Shown: in pieces, positions 1-61,524 of the stretch
Numbering within the stretch: the first letter of the stretch is position 1
Layout of the letters: every line of letters starts with the position of its first letter
NCBI GenBank assembly: GCA_003991915.1
Contig: RQTK01000048.1
Coordinates: 531,898-595,897 of the forward strand
Source: Elysia chlorotica
Lineage: Eukaryota; Mollusca; Gastropoda; Plakobranchidae
Length of the DNA stretch: 64,000 nt
Direction of reading: 5' to 3'
Notes under the pieces: generated by a model
The model's database searches: none
What the model saw: only the letters and a program-made list of their open reading frames with translations
Told to the model about the DNA's origin: nothing
Translations under genes and position numbers: made by a program

Positions 1-920
1 ACAGAGATAGAGATCTAAAGTTTCAATTGCTTAACAGATCAATCTGGCCTAATTCTTATGTGCTTGTGTATGTTGTCCCCACCCCCCTTCCCCGCCGGCA
101 TTCTACCAGTGTTCAAATAAACAATTGAATACAATCAAATCTTTCGTGTCTTTTTGAATCAAACAAAACATGCCAATACAATAAAAAAAAGGTAACAAAA
201 AAAGACAAAGTACAGCTGGCAGATATTTTAATCAATTTTAATAATAAAAAAAGAAAGACAGAGATTGCAGCTGGCTGGTATTTTATTCAATTTTAATTTA
301 TTCGAATTCTGGCCTCCCACCCATTTGATCGCCCACAGGCTAGGGACCACAAAACTCAAAGGAGAGGCGATTTTAGATCATTTATAACATTGTAAAGTAC
401 CAATACAAAGAAAAAAAAAAACAACAACAAACTGAGATGATCTAATCTAGATCTAGATCTAGAAAAATGATATGTTTATGACAATGAAAAAAAGCTGGGC
501 GTGGTGGTGGTGGTAGTGGTGGTGGTGGGGGTCGTGGTCCTGTTGCAAAAGGATAAAAGTATCTTTTTGGCTAAATTGATCACCGTAGCTTACGGAGTAG
601 AAGCCCGGTCATTAGGATCAAATCTCAAACGACGCAAGGGAGGGGCAAAGAGATTCCCTATTTTCATTTAAAAGACACATTCTTCAAGAATTCGTTCAGA
701 CAACTTCAATCATGAACAAGATATTCTAAGACTTATTTTGTAAATTGTGGTAGAGGGTCTATTTTTATAAAAGCCCATATTCTACCCTGGGATAAAAGTA
801 AAAAAGCAAACAAACAACATAAATGCCTGTTACACGGGTGGCATTGCGACTGGGGATTATCGGCAGACCTTCCAAAATGGGACAGTCACCCCACCCCAGT
901 AGCCTACATGCACACATTAT

Positions 921-1084
921 GTATTCAAAGATAGAAGACTTGGACACAAGCCGTAATCCACTCATCTTCACCACAACATCTGGCCATGTTAGGACACAAT
1001 TATATTCAAAGATAGAAGACTTGGACACAAGCCGTAATCCACTCATCTTCACCACAACAGCTGAACATTTGTTAGGACACAATT
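921..1084. repeat. 82-bp tandem duplication
   Basis: Two adjacent copies begin TATTCAAAGATAGAAGACTT; they are identical for about 57 bases and differ at the end (CATCTGGCCATGTTAGG versus CAGCTGAACATTTGTTAGG). Confidence 0.85.
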
Positions 1085-1614
1085 CCATAATACGCATGTA
1101 TGGAAATAGGAGAGAAAAGGCTCAAATCTACAAGAGGAATTCATGTAGGCCTACCTGAACATGACCAAAGAGCTATGGGTTTATTTCTACGCGTGCAAGA
1201 TTAAAATCTTATTTTGATTTGGTTTTTGTACAGGTTAAAAATTAAAAAAAAGAGAAGAAAAAAATGACAACAAAACGATACGAGACGTCACTGTATTTTC
1301 CATTTTTTTTGGTCATAATGTGGTATTGGCAATTATCTAGATCTAGTTCTGTAGCCCAATGTACAACCCATAATAATGGACTGATCTAACTTTCCCTCAG
1401 TCAACGGCCTCTTCAGTGGAAGATTTTGGTTTTCATACAAGGGCGACAATGCTGTCATTTACTCGTTTACTCGCCATAAGTTTAGCTGGTCTACAGCAGA
1501 GGAAAAAAAAAAGAATGACTTCTAATGTGTAAAAAAACCCTCTCAAGATCATTTATAACACTGTAAAGTGCCAATTAAAAGAAGAGAAAAAAGAAAAACA
1601 ACAAACTGAGATGA

Positions 1615-1890
1615 TCTAATCTAGATCTAGATCTAGAAATCTTTAAAAGTCTCAGCATGATTAAAGTGTGCATACTGCTACTTATTTATAAAGGAGATCT
1701 AGATCTAGATTCTAGATAGATACTCGATCTAGAGCTAGATCTAGATCTAGACCTATCTATAGTTAATCCAAATATAGATCTAGGCCTATATTAACATCTA
1801 GATCTATAGGCCCTATCTAATATAACTGGATAAAGATTAGATCAATATCTATTTAATCTTTTCTAGGCCTAGATATTTAGATCTAGATAT
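1615..1890. repeat. CTAGAT-rich repeat tract
   Basis: Repeated and near-repeated CTAGAT/AGATCT units, partly self-complementary. The same motif recurs at about 57055-57240, upstream of MND1, and in short runs elsewhere. Confidence 0.7.
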
Positions 1891-1963
1891 CTAACTCTAC
1901 AATGAAGGCATCACTTTTGATTCAACTTTTATAACTTGAAATTGAGTGTTTAAAATATCTAAA

Positions 1964-49674
<47,711 letters not shown>

Positions 49675-51245
49675 TGTTGGCGGGCGAGATCTTCCAGGAC
49701 ACGATGCTACATTATTGTATGATGATGAGTGATGTTGGCGTTGATATTGTATGATGATGAGTGATGTTGGCGTTGATATTGTATGATGATGAGTAATGTT
49801 GGCGTTGATATTGTATGACGATGAGTGATGTTGGCGTTGATATTGTATGATGATGAGTGATGTTGGCGTTGATATTGGATGACGATGAGTGATGTTGGCG
49901 TTGATATTGGATGACGATGAGTGATGTTGGCGTTGATATTGGATGACGATGAGTGATGTTGGCGTTGATATTGTATGATGATGAGTGATGTTGGCGTTGA
50001 TATTGTATGACGATGAGTGATGTTGGCTTTGATATTGTATGATGATGAGTGATGTTGGCGTTGATATTGTATGATGATGAGTGATGTTGGCGTTGATATT
50101 GTATGACGATGAGTGATGTTGGCTTTGATATTGTATGATGATGAGTGATGTTGGCGTTGATATTGTATGATGATGAGTAATGTTGGCGTTGATATTGTAT
50201 GACGATGAGTGATGTTGGCTTTGATATTGTATGATGATGAGTGATGTTGGCGTTGATATTGGATGACGATGAGTGATGTTGGCATGTTGTGCTTTTGAAG
50301 AACATTGGTGATATATGATGTTAGCATTGACAATGGGCAATGTTAATATTAAGAAGCCAAGTCTTACAGTGGAGATTATCTAACAATAAATATAAACTTA
50401 TTGCAATGTATGAGTTAATTTGAAGGATATTTAACCTTGACCACCACTCGTTATTTGTATTATGCAGATTTTTCCCAGCCTGGTTGTTTTTCACCGATGA
50501 GTGTCGGTGAAGGTTAAAGAGAGAAAAATAATCTGGTCAAACTGACATGGGATGAATGATTGCTAGGGGTTATTTACTCACACATTTTGCCTTGTCCACG
50601 CTTGCCTTTCAAGAGCTGTTAAATATGTTAAGAGATGCATAAAAAATGTAAGATTGAGGTTTTCCTCGACTAAAATTGATTTAGCCACATGAACTTCCTG
50701 GGTTAATGTTTTATATTTTTCATGAATTTGATAAATTACTTGGTCGGTTCCCAAACCAATCATAGATCAAGAATTGGATGAGTAACATTGATTTTTTTCA
50801 TGTCTTTATTCACTTACAATGGATTAGATTTAAATGATTGATACCTATTCAGGCTTCCCTTCAATTCAGCATTAAGTCCAGAGAGTTTGCTGTTGTTACT
50901 TCTAATTTTATCTATTTCTTGTATGTACTTAATTGCCTTAATCATTAATGTAACGTTTGATGGAAAAGTTTTCCACGTTTTTTGATATATATCAATTGGT
51001 GCAATACACAGTTATGTACTAGTAATATATAGAGTGTTAGAATGCCACTGCTAGTGGGATATGATGTGACATGATTGTGGGATGTATCATTGTCTGTTTC
51101 AAATAAGTATATTTGTACCGTTTGTAATACTGGAGTGATTAACATGAATGTCAGATGTATTGATTGATGCTCGAAGATCTAAGGTAGCATTACAGTCTTT
51201 CAAATTGTGAATATGTTATAGAACAACAATAAAGATTTATTACAT
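49675..51245 (+). other. DEPDC5: DEPDC5 3' UTR with polyadenylation signals
   Basis: After the stop the sequence holds a 32-bp minisatellite and then AT-rich DNA. AATAAA occurs at 50385-50390 and at 51228-51233; the second is followed about 12 bases later by an A-run (51246-51255), a plausible 3' end. Which signal is used cannot be told without transcripts. Confidence 0.55.
49684..50285. repeat. 32-bp minisatellite in the DEPDC5 3' UTR
   Basis: GATGTTGGC recurs 18 times from 49731 to 50275 at an exact 32-bp period, with GATGATGAGT before it and GTTGATATTG after it. The unit resembles the sequence around the stop codon (GATGACGATGAGTGATGTTGGC at 49660-49681). Just before the array, 49684-49708 repeats 25 coding bases of exon 42 (49559-49583, CGAGATCTTCCAGGACACGA). 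Long His/Thr/Ser-rich open frames on the minus strand follow from the period and are not genes. Confidence 0.93.
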
Positions 51246-53229
51246 GAAAAAAAAAAGATCTTCATTTATTTTATAAGTGTAGTGATTTTTACATTTTGTT
51301 GTCATTAAAGTACATTTTTCATAAACATGTTTTGTAGATCTTTTTGCTCCTAAAAAAAAAAACTGGAAAAAAAAAGAACAAAACTGAAAGTGACCACAAT
51401 TTACAAACCACGCTATTTTGCCTGCAGAAAGAAAGTAGCCCAAACCAGTCAAGCTTTTTTTTAGGCCTTGCAATCGCCAACTGTATTGATATGTCACCTC
51501 CTTAGCACGCTTTATGAGCCAAAATTTTGATCAGAGACATGTCAACATTATTCTGACAAATAATGAGCTGAACATGGCAGAAGAGCTTGTTGAGTAATAA
51601 TAGGGAATCTCATTTCACACACACAAAAAAAAGAAAAGATTATGTAGTTAGTAAATATTTTTATCTCTCATGCTCTATGTTGACTTTTAAGGACAAGAAT
51701 AAGTCTCATCTTTTAGCATTTCTCACTCGTCTTCTGGTACTATTGCTTGATGAGACAAATAAATTCAAAATAAGAGCTCATGACCTCGACTAAGTTACAT
51801 TATCTTGGTGAAGTCAGATTCTCCATTTCAAGGCACAACATTTTTTTTTTCAAAGTTAGGTATAGTGCAGCTTAGCTGTTTTGTAATTTTGCAATACACA
51901 ACACCTGTTAATGTTTTGAACACAACATTTTCCTTTGTCTTACAGATGAGTATATTATGAAACAATATAATATAAAAAATAACCATAACAATATCATGTA
52001 ATTTAATAATTTGCTTTTTAATTATTGTGCATATCACATTGAGCTGCCATGAAAAAAACAAAAACAACATTCGGTTTACAAAAAAATTGCAACAAAAATT
52101 AATATAAACAAAAAGCATTTCCTTTCTTCAAAACTATCTTTAGTCCAGTTCGTAAAGAAAGAAAAAGTTATGGAACTCTTTGACTAACCGTCTACCTGTC
52201 AAAATAATATCTATTAATTTAAACAACAGAAAGAAAAAATATTAAGACCAGTGAAGAGTTATAAAATACTCTTTATCTGTGTTAAAATGGAACTGCCATG
52301 TCTCAAATTTTTCTAAATATATCATGAAAGTCAGTTTTTGAAATAAATAAATCCTAATACATATGGTTTTTGGAACTCGATAGTAAATAACAAATATACA
52401 ATCATCGATGTTAATAAAAAGAAACTTGAAAGGCTTTCTGGAATTGTTCCAATCTTTGTCATTAAAAACACTAATTTGAACCAGGCATTCAACCCAAAGC
52501 CAGTTATGTTCATGACCAAAATAGAGAAAGACAGGATTTTATCATAATAATGACAATTTACAATTGGCATGAAACAGAAACCTACCCTTAAAAGCACTTC
52601 TCTGGTGTGAATTTACTTTTATATGAGTGATGCCAATAAATCATTTTCTTTTTATTCACTTTTTTCATATAAAGCAATGTAGCATATTGAATCATAAACA
52701 TAACCCCTTGAAAAATATTTTTTACTGAGATTCCATAAAGTTACAGAAAGTTGACATCTCTGTACATGTAAATGATACAATGGCAATGTTGACAATAATG
52801 AATACTGAGCAAAGGCCGACAATAATGAATACTGAGCAAAGGCCGTTTTTACAATCAAAGCCCTTGATATTCAGGCATATAACTGAAAACATTGGGTTAT
52901 TTAAGATGAAGTTGTGATTAGGCTTCTATGTATGATGAGAACTTCCTGAAAAAATGATCCAGTTGTGTGAAAACGCACTTAAGAAGCATAGAATTATGCA
53001 TCTACTGTACCATCAAATCTTGTTGATAAAGGTGCTGGTGTAACCCAACTCTTTGCTGTTGGTTTTAGATGTTAAGAAACCAATTCACTAACTCACTCAG
53101 AGTTTAGTTGGTTACATACTGTCTCCTTATAAAATAACACAATTTTCTTTTCCTTGCTCACTGGGGTGAGTCCTAAAGAGCATAGAATAATCAACCGTCT
53201 TTTGTCACTGCGACCAGAGAAATCTAACT
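51246..53229. other. Intergenic region between the DEPDC5 and MND1 3' ends
   Basis: AT-rich DNA with no recognised gene. It must include the MND1 3' UTR. A short duplication of GACAATAATGAATACTGAGC lies at 52790-52845, and a SINE-like tail lies near 53030-53100 (CTGTTGGTTTTAGATGTTAA). Confidence 0.6.
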
Positions 53230-56072
53230 CTATTCAATGTAATCAAAGTCTGGCGGAATCTCAAATTGCTTGTCTATCACGCTTTCCTCGAAGGAAAACT
53301 TGGACTTGATCCAGGACTTGGTGGCAAAGATGTTATCTGCAATAAAACAAACAGAGAGTACCAAGGTAAAGCTCCAGTTCATTCAGAGAACCGAGTACTA
53401 GTTACAAGTCTCAAGCAGTCAGTATTGTAATGAGCTGAGGATGAATTTCACTGAAACACACTTCATGTTTGTTGAAATCAATTATAGAAAAACTATCCTT
53501 TAAGTTTAAATCACCGGGCCCTAGTCACTTTATATTCTGCAGGTACCCCAAAACCACCTATTTTGGACCTTTATAAAAGATTTTCTTTAGTATCTAATAA
53601 CAATAAACACTCTTCACATTTTCTATCCTTTTAATTTGATTTTATATCTTTACAAATATGCTCAAATGTTTTTTCTAGGTGATTTGGTTAATTTTCATGC
53701 AAATTTAAAAAAATGACATATTGCCGAACATATCCTATTTGTGGAAATTCTGCTCGCCAGCAACTACTACTGACTCACTTTATCAGGCCACAAATCAAGT
53801 GTAAAATAATGAAATGCTACACCATCCACCATGATAAATTCCATTCAGTTTAGCATATAAGCCTAGTTTCAAATGCCTTCATTTTTTTGTGCTGTTCTGT
53901 ACATACTGTTTCTGCGGTTCTGTTCTATGATTGAACATCTGACCTGTATTCCTGTTTGTTTTTCTTAAGACCAGATTCCTGCTTTATATAGTGATAGGCC
54001 TACTGATTTATAACAGTGCTGGACAGATCTATGATTGACCATCTGACCTGTCCATCTATTGGCTGCCTCCTTGGCCTGGCCCATCTGCTTCTTGACCTCC
54101 TGCAGCACTTCCGGGTCACACTCCCGGTACTTTTCCAGCTCGGCCTCCACGCTTGCCTTCTTTGCCTGACCCTTCTCAAGCTTGGCAAGAACTTCTCTCC
54201 GCTCCTCCTGGCAAGAAAGAAAGATAGTTGGGACTGTAAGCATAAAAAAAAAAGTGAAAATAAGTTATGCCAAGAGAATCTATATACTTTTTCTTGAAAG
54301 TTATTGACCAAATTAAAGTAGCATGAAATCCCACAACATATCGTACAGTTCTTGCAGCCTTTTATGATTAGGGTTAAAAACTGTAATCTCTCTTTTACAT
54401 ACGGGCTCTGCCTTGGGACTGAGGATCATAACTGTACAGCAAGCACCAAGGACAGGGTAACCATATTTATCTGAAAACGGGTGTCTAACCATTAACTACG
54501 AGTAGAGAATGGAAACATTCGACTCAGTGGAGGATTAGTGAGCTAGAGCGCTATAAACATTGAAAAAAAAAACCTCTATGCTCCTCTTTTCCATTTTGAC
54601 ATAAAAAGAATTATCTCTTGTTGTAGTAATGATAGAGTTATAAACAAAAAATCATACCGTTTCTTCTTTTCCATCCTTTGCTTTAACCAAAGCCTCGGAA
54701 ACCATTTTCTTTTTCTTCTCCAAATCTGCCAACTTGGATTCAAGCTCATCTATTTTCCTCTTTCTCTGAGGCAAAGAGACAAAGTCGTTCAAAAAATTAA
54801 ATGCCTTAACGGCATATTGTTGCTAAATTAAAATTATTTGATATAATATCCATTATGCACGTTGCTGCTAAATGGCAAAATGTTCACAAAATAAAAGGAA
54901 AATACCAACAACACACATGCAAACTATAAACTAACACGCTATTAATAAAGGAAAACTAATTGGTTTCCAATGCCTAACTTTGCATGCATTTAATGATTTA
55001 TACAGTGGAAATCTCTTTTAAAAGCTAACAAAATGTCCCCATTGTCATGTCTTAAGATAAAAAAAATTTTTGACAAAAAATGAAGCTTATAATATAAAAG
55101 AAATCCTTAAATGATCAATTAATAAAGTTAAAAGGGACAGAATGTCTATCAAATTGCTGCCCTAATTGCCAACGGCAAAAAGGGCAGTAAGTAAGTAAGT
55201 AAGTCTATCAAATTAACTGATATTACATTTGTACATAATTAATTTCTTTCTTTAAGGATGTGACTTTCCAATGTTACACAGGCTTTGAGCTTTTCACGAA
55301 GTAATGTCTTTCATTAGTAACAGTCCTCCTATCTTATTTCTAACCCACTTACATTTTGACTGGCTTTACTGGGGTATGCCCAGAAATAGATTGATGTTCC
55401 GATTTTGTCACTGTCAACAACCCCATCATCCACAAGACTTGTGACCACTTCTTTCACGGACATTGGTGTGATGCCTTTCTCTTTGGGACATAGCTTCTCC
55501 AAGTCTTTCAACTGGAAAAACTCTTTCTGGCGAAAAAAAAACAAAACAACAACAAAATAATATTATTACATTTAGGAAAAATAGCATACATTCAAAGACC
55601 ACATTAAAAATCCCTCAATGCCTTTTTTTTTTAATACTATGGCTATAATTCGTTTGTATATATTTTCCATAACATGAAATCTATGTACTCGAGACTTGTG
55701 TGCAGTGTTTTATAAATAATGGCACTTTAAGAGTTAAATAAATCATTTAAAAATATAAAAAAATGTCACTTTAAAAAATCAATAAAGCTTTTCCAATGGT
55801 CAATTTAGAATGCAGTTCACACAATTGCAATGTTTTAAGACTTTTTGTGTTGTATATATTTTGTTTTCAGTTGTCAAATCTTGGGTTTGCATTTTGGATA
55901 CCGGTACATTAACAAAGTTGTTGCATTCTTACATAATACATGCAATACTTCTTTCATATTAACTAAACGAGGGGGGGGGGGGAAATTACTTTGTAAATCA
56001 TCATACCTTTTCAAAAAAGAAGTCGGTCATACGACTTCTTTTCTCATCAAAACTTAGGCCTTTCTTTTTCGA
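53230..56072 (-). CDS. MND1: MND1, meiotic nuclear division protein 1 (5 of 6 exons)
   Basis: With HOP2 (PSMC3IP), MND1 forms a heterodimer that helps DMC1 and RAD51 with strand exchange in meiosis (family knowledge). Minus-strand exons in order: 56072-56007 ([22 protein letters not shown]), 55526-55353 ([20 protein letters not shown], then [18 protein letters not shown] and YFWAYPSKA), 54765-54658 ([20 protein letters not shown]), 54207-54048 ([20 protein letters not shown] then [20 protein letters not shown] and EAANRWT), 53336-53230 ([20 protein letters not shown] to DFDYIE, stop). The first part is the winged helix, exons 4-5 the coiled coil. All junctions fit. With one Met from an upstream exon the length is 205, the same as human. 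The first exon was not located. Confidence 0.95.
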
Positions 56073-57878
56073 CTGAAAAAAAGAAGAAACAAAAACATGG
56101 CTTGTAACAATAATTGCAGTGGTCTTTACCTTGGTTTGTATGCCCTGTATTGGCTTCTATCAAGAACTGGCTCTAGATCTCTGTGGTGTTTGAAAGATTT
56201 ACTCCTATTATAGATATAAATATATAATATACACACACATTCCTAGCAACACAACATGCTAAATAACTTGCTTCATGAACCATCTTGGATTAAATGTGAT
56301 CAAAGCTCAAATTGAATACCGAGTTAATATGAGGCTGTCAAGTTATGTCAATGAGGTGGAAGATTTAAATAGAATGACAAGATTGTTTCTTCTGTAATCA
56401 AATTCTTGCACAGCTGGGCTGCAAACACTAAAAACTATTATTCCCAGCCTGTTTTTTTTTTCTATCCCTGAGGGACATCCCAGATGTGACTTAATCTTAG
56501 TCCTAACCTGTTCTTTTTCATTTAGAAAAGTAATTTTATTATTTTGAGGGACAGCATCTAGTTAATTAAATTCCTAGTCTGTTTTAGATTTATTCCTTCT
56601 TGGAGACTTTTCCCTACATGTGTATACATCTTTTGTGAGGGACAACCAAGCTGTGAATAGTTATAAGTATTATTCTCAGCATATGTTTTTTTTTTCTTTG
56701 TGTGTGATAAGATCAGATGGGTGGAAATAATGATGCTAGTCTTTTTCTTTTTTTTTTAAATTGGGTTTACTTAATTGCTGAATCTTTAGTTTTGTAGTTC
56801 TGGATAGTATCTCTAATCTAGATACTTTGACTGCCTCTTTATCCTATTACAGTTTTTTTTTATTTTTTTTTTTTACGCAAAACAGGCTGAGAATAAATTT
56901 TAGATCTTCTAAAACTTTTTAGTACTAAAAATAACTGAGAATACTCTGATAATTCTGTTTCATTAATTACCATTTTTGTGGTTATCACTTTAGGAAAGTC
57001 CTGTCCAACTTAGAAAGGCCCTGGACCTGGAAATAGAAAATCTAGATACTATCTGGATCCAGATCTAATATATATGAACTAGATCTAGATCTATCTAGAT
57101 TTTAGATTAGATTCGGAGATGGGAGGAAAAAAACTTCTTAAATTGCTTTCTATTTTTTTGCACTTTGGTTCAATTAAATAATGGACTCAAGATCTAGATC
57201 TAGATTTCTCTAGACTAGAAGATCAATCTAGATCGAACTTTAGATTAAAATAATGTATAACGTTACAAGATTGCATTCTGCGTTAGATCGCTAATACAAT
57301 TGAGATAGCTAATAATAATCTAGAATTCAGATCTATGTAGTTGTTGATAGACTGTAGGAACAGTGTAGAAACTAGCAAGGCGTCGACCCACAACAAAACC
57401 GAAGTTACCGCCCCAAGCCAAACGTCGATGACTGCTACGACTGTTGCCTTCCCGTCTGCTGCCCGTCTCAGGTTTGTTGATGTTGCGACTGCAAACTGTA
57501 ACACTTTTTGCAACGTCCGCTTATTTTCTCAAAGAGCCTTGTTGATTTCTTAAATAATGTATTTTATCTGAGATAGATAATACCTATTACTAGTTGTACT
57601 TTTTTGCTAGAGAACTGTATAGTCACTACACGTTAGCCTTATTTACACCCACAACATTAATTTTAGCGATGAAATAAAGTAAAAAAACAACAGCAAATAA
57701 CACGGCTCATTTCGTCGTAAGAAAGTTATCCGAAAGTAGCCCTGCATGTTTTTCTTTGTTTAAATGTTATAACTATGCTGCTTTTTTGTGCAAAACGACA
57801 ATATCTAATTAAAAAAAAACTTGTCACAAATAATATTTAAAACTAATCTAAAACCTCTTATTATATTACGACATAATA

Positions 57879-57937
<59 letters not shown>
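56073..57937. other. Region upstream of MND1 coding exons
   Basis: No exon could be assigned with confidence. CTAGAT repeats lie at about 57055-57240. A CpG-richer stretch at about 57380-57520 may mark the MND1 5' end or promoter; a 76-residue open frame there on the minus strand has no family resemblance. A GAT microsatellite (57880-57937) runs into an assembly gap. Confidence 0.5.
56967..56975 (-). other. Candidate MND1 start exon (ATG followed by GTAATT)
   Basis: The first located MND1 exon begins with TCG right after its acceptor, so the ATG must end an upstream exon, as in human. On the minus strand ATG at 56973-56971 is followed by GTAATT and preceded by AAAA, a workable start and donor. 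Other ATG-GT candidates exist (56282, 59997 and further upstream), so this is only the nearest good one. Confidence 0.2.
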
Positions 57938-58037
57938 NNNNNNNNNNNNNNNNNNNNNNNNNNNNNNNNNNNNNNNNNNNNNNNNNNNNNNNNNNNNNNN
58001 NNNNNNNNNNNNNNNNNNNNNNNNNNNNNNNNNNNNN
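57938..58037. other. Assembly gap (100 N)
   Basis: Exactly 100 N, a common placeholder for an unknown gap size. A GAT run is on the left and an AAT run on the right. Confidence 0.99.
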
Positions 58038-58693
58038 AAATAATAATAATAAAAATAATAATTACATTTTTTAAATAAACACATCATAGTAGCTATAGCC
58101 TATAGCCTCACTGCTCCAACCGGTTTAAAACTTTCTGTGTGTATTAACTGTGTTCTTAAGCCATGAAAAACGACTAAAATTTTTTGTTACATTTAGATCT
58201 ACTTCTTCGAGAATGCTGTCGTCTGTTTTTTTTTTATATTACATAACGTATCCTTAGAAGACACCTGTAAAAGTTTCTTTCAGAGATTCTAAATTTAAAG
58301 TTCAGAAATGCCCATTTTCCGAGGCAAAGCTAAACATAGAACGTTGCACTCTGGGAAGTGTTGACTTTGGAGAAGGGTGTGCATATCTAACCTTCTCGGT
58401 TTAGGATCAAAGCGCAAAAAACTCAAATTTAATAGCCGGCTTTTGGCCAACACAAACACGACAAGCCAATGTTTCCAATATGTGCATTAATTATTCCTCA
58501 ATTTTTCAAAGTTTTCCCTCTCTAAAATGAACATATAAAAACATGCCTTTTTCTATTGTATTTACGTCAGACAAGTAAAGGAGCGGGTTGAGGAGGAGGA
58601 GTAGAAAGAGGAGGATGAGAGAGAGAGAAAGAGGAAGGAGGACGCCATTTCATCTGTTTATTGGAGTGTGTGTGTCTGTGCGTGTGTGACTGT

Positions 58694-58726
<33 letters not shown>

Positions 58727-58874
58727 AGCGTGTGTGAGTGTCTGAAGGATGTTCGGGTGATCAGGAAAAGAAACGAAAGGTACCCCGTAGCCTATATGAC
58801 TGATTCATATCTCAGGTTGCTTGTAATGAAAGCTGCAAAAATAATTTATCTGAGTAACCCCCCCCCCTCTCTCT

Positions 58875-59318
58875 CTCTCTTCGTCTCTCTAAATTCATAT
58901 ATTTTCCCATTTCCCAATGCACTTTAATTAGTTTGTTTTTGTCTTGTTTTGACAAGTGCAATTTTCACTCTAGATGAAAAGGAAGTGTAGCCATTACAAA
59001 ACAAGGCAATACAGTTGACACGATTAAATGAATAGTCACAATGCAATTAATTTGATTTGTCCCTTCACAGAATTCTAAAATATTAAAATTTTTATTTATC
59101 GTTCGCTTAGGTGTTTGTTTCCAACCAACCCGATCACAGGCCACAACAACCTGTCGTTTCGTTTCTTTTTGTTGTTGTTGTTTTGTGTCTGTTTACAGTC
59201 AACAATTTTTTGCGAAGCCCTTTCAACATGGCCGCTGTCGACTCTGTCTCTCACGGTCTCTCTCTGTCTTTATCTTTCTCTGTATCTCTCTTTCACTCTC
59301 TGTCTTTCTCTGTCTCTC

Positions 59319-59368
<50 letters not shown>

Positions 59369-59640
59369 GCACACTATTCGTCTCTCTAAATTTCTATATT
59401 TTCCCATTTTCCCATGTGCCGTTTTGTTTTTGTTTTGCTTTTGACAAGTGCAATTTTTACTCTAGATGAAAAGGAAGTGTACCCATTGCAAAACAAGACA
59501 ATACTGTTGACACGATTAAATCGTCAACTATATAATGCTAGGAATATGATTTGGCCCTTCACAGAATTCTAAGATATTAAAATCTTTATTAATTTTCATC
59601 TTTTACTGCTGAGTTTGTTTCCAACCAACCCGATCACTGG
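58875..59640. repeat. About 500-bp tandem duplication
   Basis: 58880-59140 and 59380-59640 share TCGTCTCTCTAAATT, CTCTAGATGAAAAGGAAGTG, ACACGATTAAAT, CCCTTCACAGAATTCTAA and GTTTCCAACCAACCCGATCA, with clear divergence. Confidence 0.85.
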
Positions 59641-59920
59641 TCGACTTCATCGATGCCATGGAGCTCAACAAACTTCAAACAGGAAACTTGCAGAAAACTA
59701 TTTATCCCCAAAAAGCCGTTGAATTAATTGCTGCAATTTTTTCCGTGTTTAAAATGAAAGGCATAGAATAACCCCCCCCCCAAAAAAAAAAACAAAAAAA
59801 AAAGCAGGTCGACTTCATTAATGCCATGGAACTCAACAAACTTCAAACAGGAAACTTGCAGAAAACTCTTTATCCTCAACAAGCCGTTGAATTAATCGCT
59901 GCAATTTAACCGTGTTAAAA
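59638..59920 (+). repeat. Pair of 110-bp direct repeats with open reading frames
   Basis: 59640-59755 and 59806-59915 both read VDFI(D/N)AMELNKLQTGNLQK then T(I/L)YPQ(K/Q)AVELIAAI. The unit is not recognised. No start or splice context links it to a gene. Confidence 0.6.
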
Positions 59921-60519
59921 AAGGCATATTATAACAAAAAAGTTCTTTAAACAGCTAAAATGTTTTCTTAACTTAATATATACTTCTGAACTTTCCTTCA
60001 CCATTCTAAGCCTAGGTTTCGACCCTTCCAATGGTACCAATAAGTCCGTATATCTCAGTTTTCTTTCTGTGTGAAGACAGGTAAAATTTTCAGATATTTT
60101 TTTAGAAAGTAGCCTAATTGATGAAAATAGACATAAGAAAACCAACAAATAAAATATTAAATTAATGCTGCTTTTCTTGTTATTTCCCTCATACGGTACC
60201 ACCAAAGCTTATTAACCACCAAGCCTATACTCATCACCAGGGAAAGATGAAAGATGTGGGATCCACAGAAAAAATAAACAAACAGGAACACAAGTCGCTT
60301 CTCTAACTGATGCCGTTACAGTTCAAAAACGCTATTCGTTTTGGTCCGAAGACTATCAACAAACGAGTGGTGTTTACATAAGAGCATCTCACATAATAAT
60401 GGATCGTAGGTGTATGTCACGGTAAGCTGACAACTCGTCCTAAAAATTGCGAAAAGAAGTCTCAAGGCATTAGTTACGACCCTTAGTATGGATATGTGAA
60501 TCACAGCTAATTATAATCT

Positions 60520-60910
60520 TCATATGTGAATCTAATAAAGTATAGTCTGGTAAAGTGGATTTCCCATAATAAAGTATGTATGCACATCACATTATAGTCT
60601 GAATATTGTATATCACAAATATAAATATAGAATGACTATGCGCATCTACATGATATAATCTGTAAAGCCTGGAAATATGGATATCACCTAATACGAGCCT
60701 ATGGTATGTATAATGTAGTCTGGATATATGTATCTCACAAGATATAGCCTGAGTAAGCCTATGTGCATCTCTGTAAATATGAACATAGCGTGTTATAGAC
60801 TGGATATGTGGTTCTCCTATAATATAATCTGTATAAATGTGCATATCAAACTATGTAGTCTGAATATGTGCATATCACATAATTTAGTCTGGATATATAA
60901 GCCATACCAC
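60520..60910. repeat. Degenerate minisatellite, about 40-bp units
   Basis: Recurring TAGTCTGGATATGTG, CATATCACATAAT and variants, about nine units. Confidence 0.75.
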
Positions 60911-61524
60911 ATACCACAGTCGTTAGTTTTGAACTGGGAACCTCCCGTTTGGGAGACCATCGCTCTCTCACTTGCGTCAGTTGTTTGGTGCGAGTTAATT
61001 CTGTATGATGCATGTACCATACTGTCTGTGATAAGCCTCGATAGGATGCAGAGACATAATGACTGTGAAAACTTCATGGTTCTCTTTCATGTTTTGGTAG
61101 CTTAAACCCACATGTCTGTATTAAATTTAATAGCGATGTTGTTTCAATTATTTGTAATTAACTCTTCTTGAACCTTCGTTTTGCATTTGACGCCAACAAG
61201 TGTAAGTACCGGTAAAAATCTTTAAACCAAAGTAATCATCTTTAGAGCTTTTTCATTTTTCTTATATTCCGATACGATCCAAATATAATGGACACACATT
61301 TAAACAAACGCGTGATAAAAAAGGCAGTTTTGGGTGTTTTGGCAAGGAAAGTTATGACGTCATTGACCCGGTCCTGTGTATCTGTACGACCCCAGCTGCG
61401 AATCGTCTCAGAGATAGTGGCAGAAAAATGATAATAGATGTAGAATTTGTCTAGACCAATAACCATACAGCATACGATAGAATATACATTGGATACTTCA
61501 TTTGCCCTTTTATTGAAGACAGGG

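Larger units (their letters stand above)
1..1963. other. Region upstream of DEPDC5
   Basis: No coding exon was recognised. It holds a GTG-rich tract (about 498-536), a dispersed pair of about 100-bp direct repeats (362-466 and 1545-1645), an 82-bp tandem duplication (921-1084) and dense CTAGAT repeats (about 1615-1890). The DEPDC5 promoter must lie here or further upstream, but no core motif is convincing. AATAAA at 115-120 could end an upstream gene; nothing supports that beyond the motif. Confidence 0.4.

Noticed and set aside
115-120. AATAAA as the 3' end of an upstream gene.
   Set aside because: No coding sequence is visible to its left in the window.
57283-57513. A 76-residue minus-strand frame in CpG-richer DNA.
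   Set aside because: No family resemblance and no phase link to MND1; kept only as a possible promoter region.
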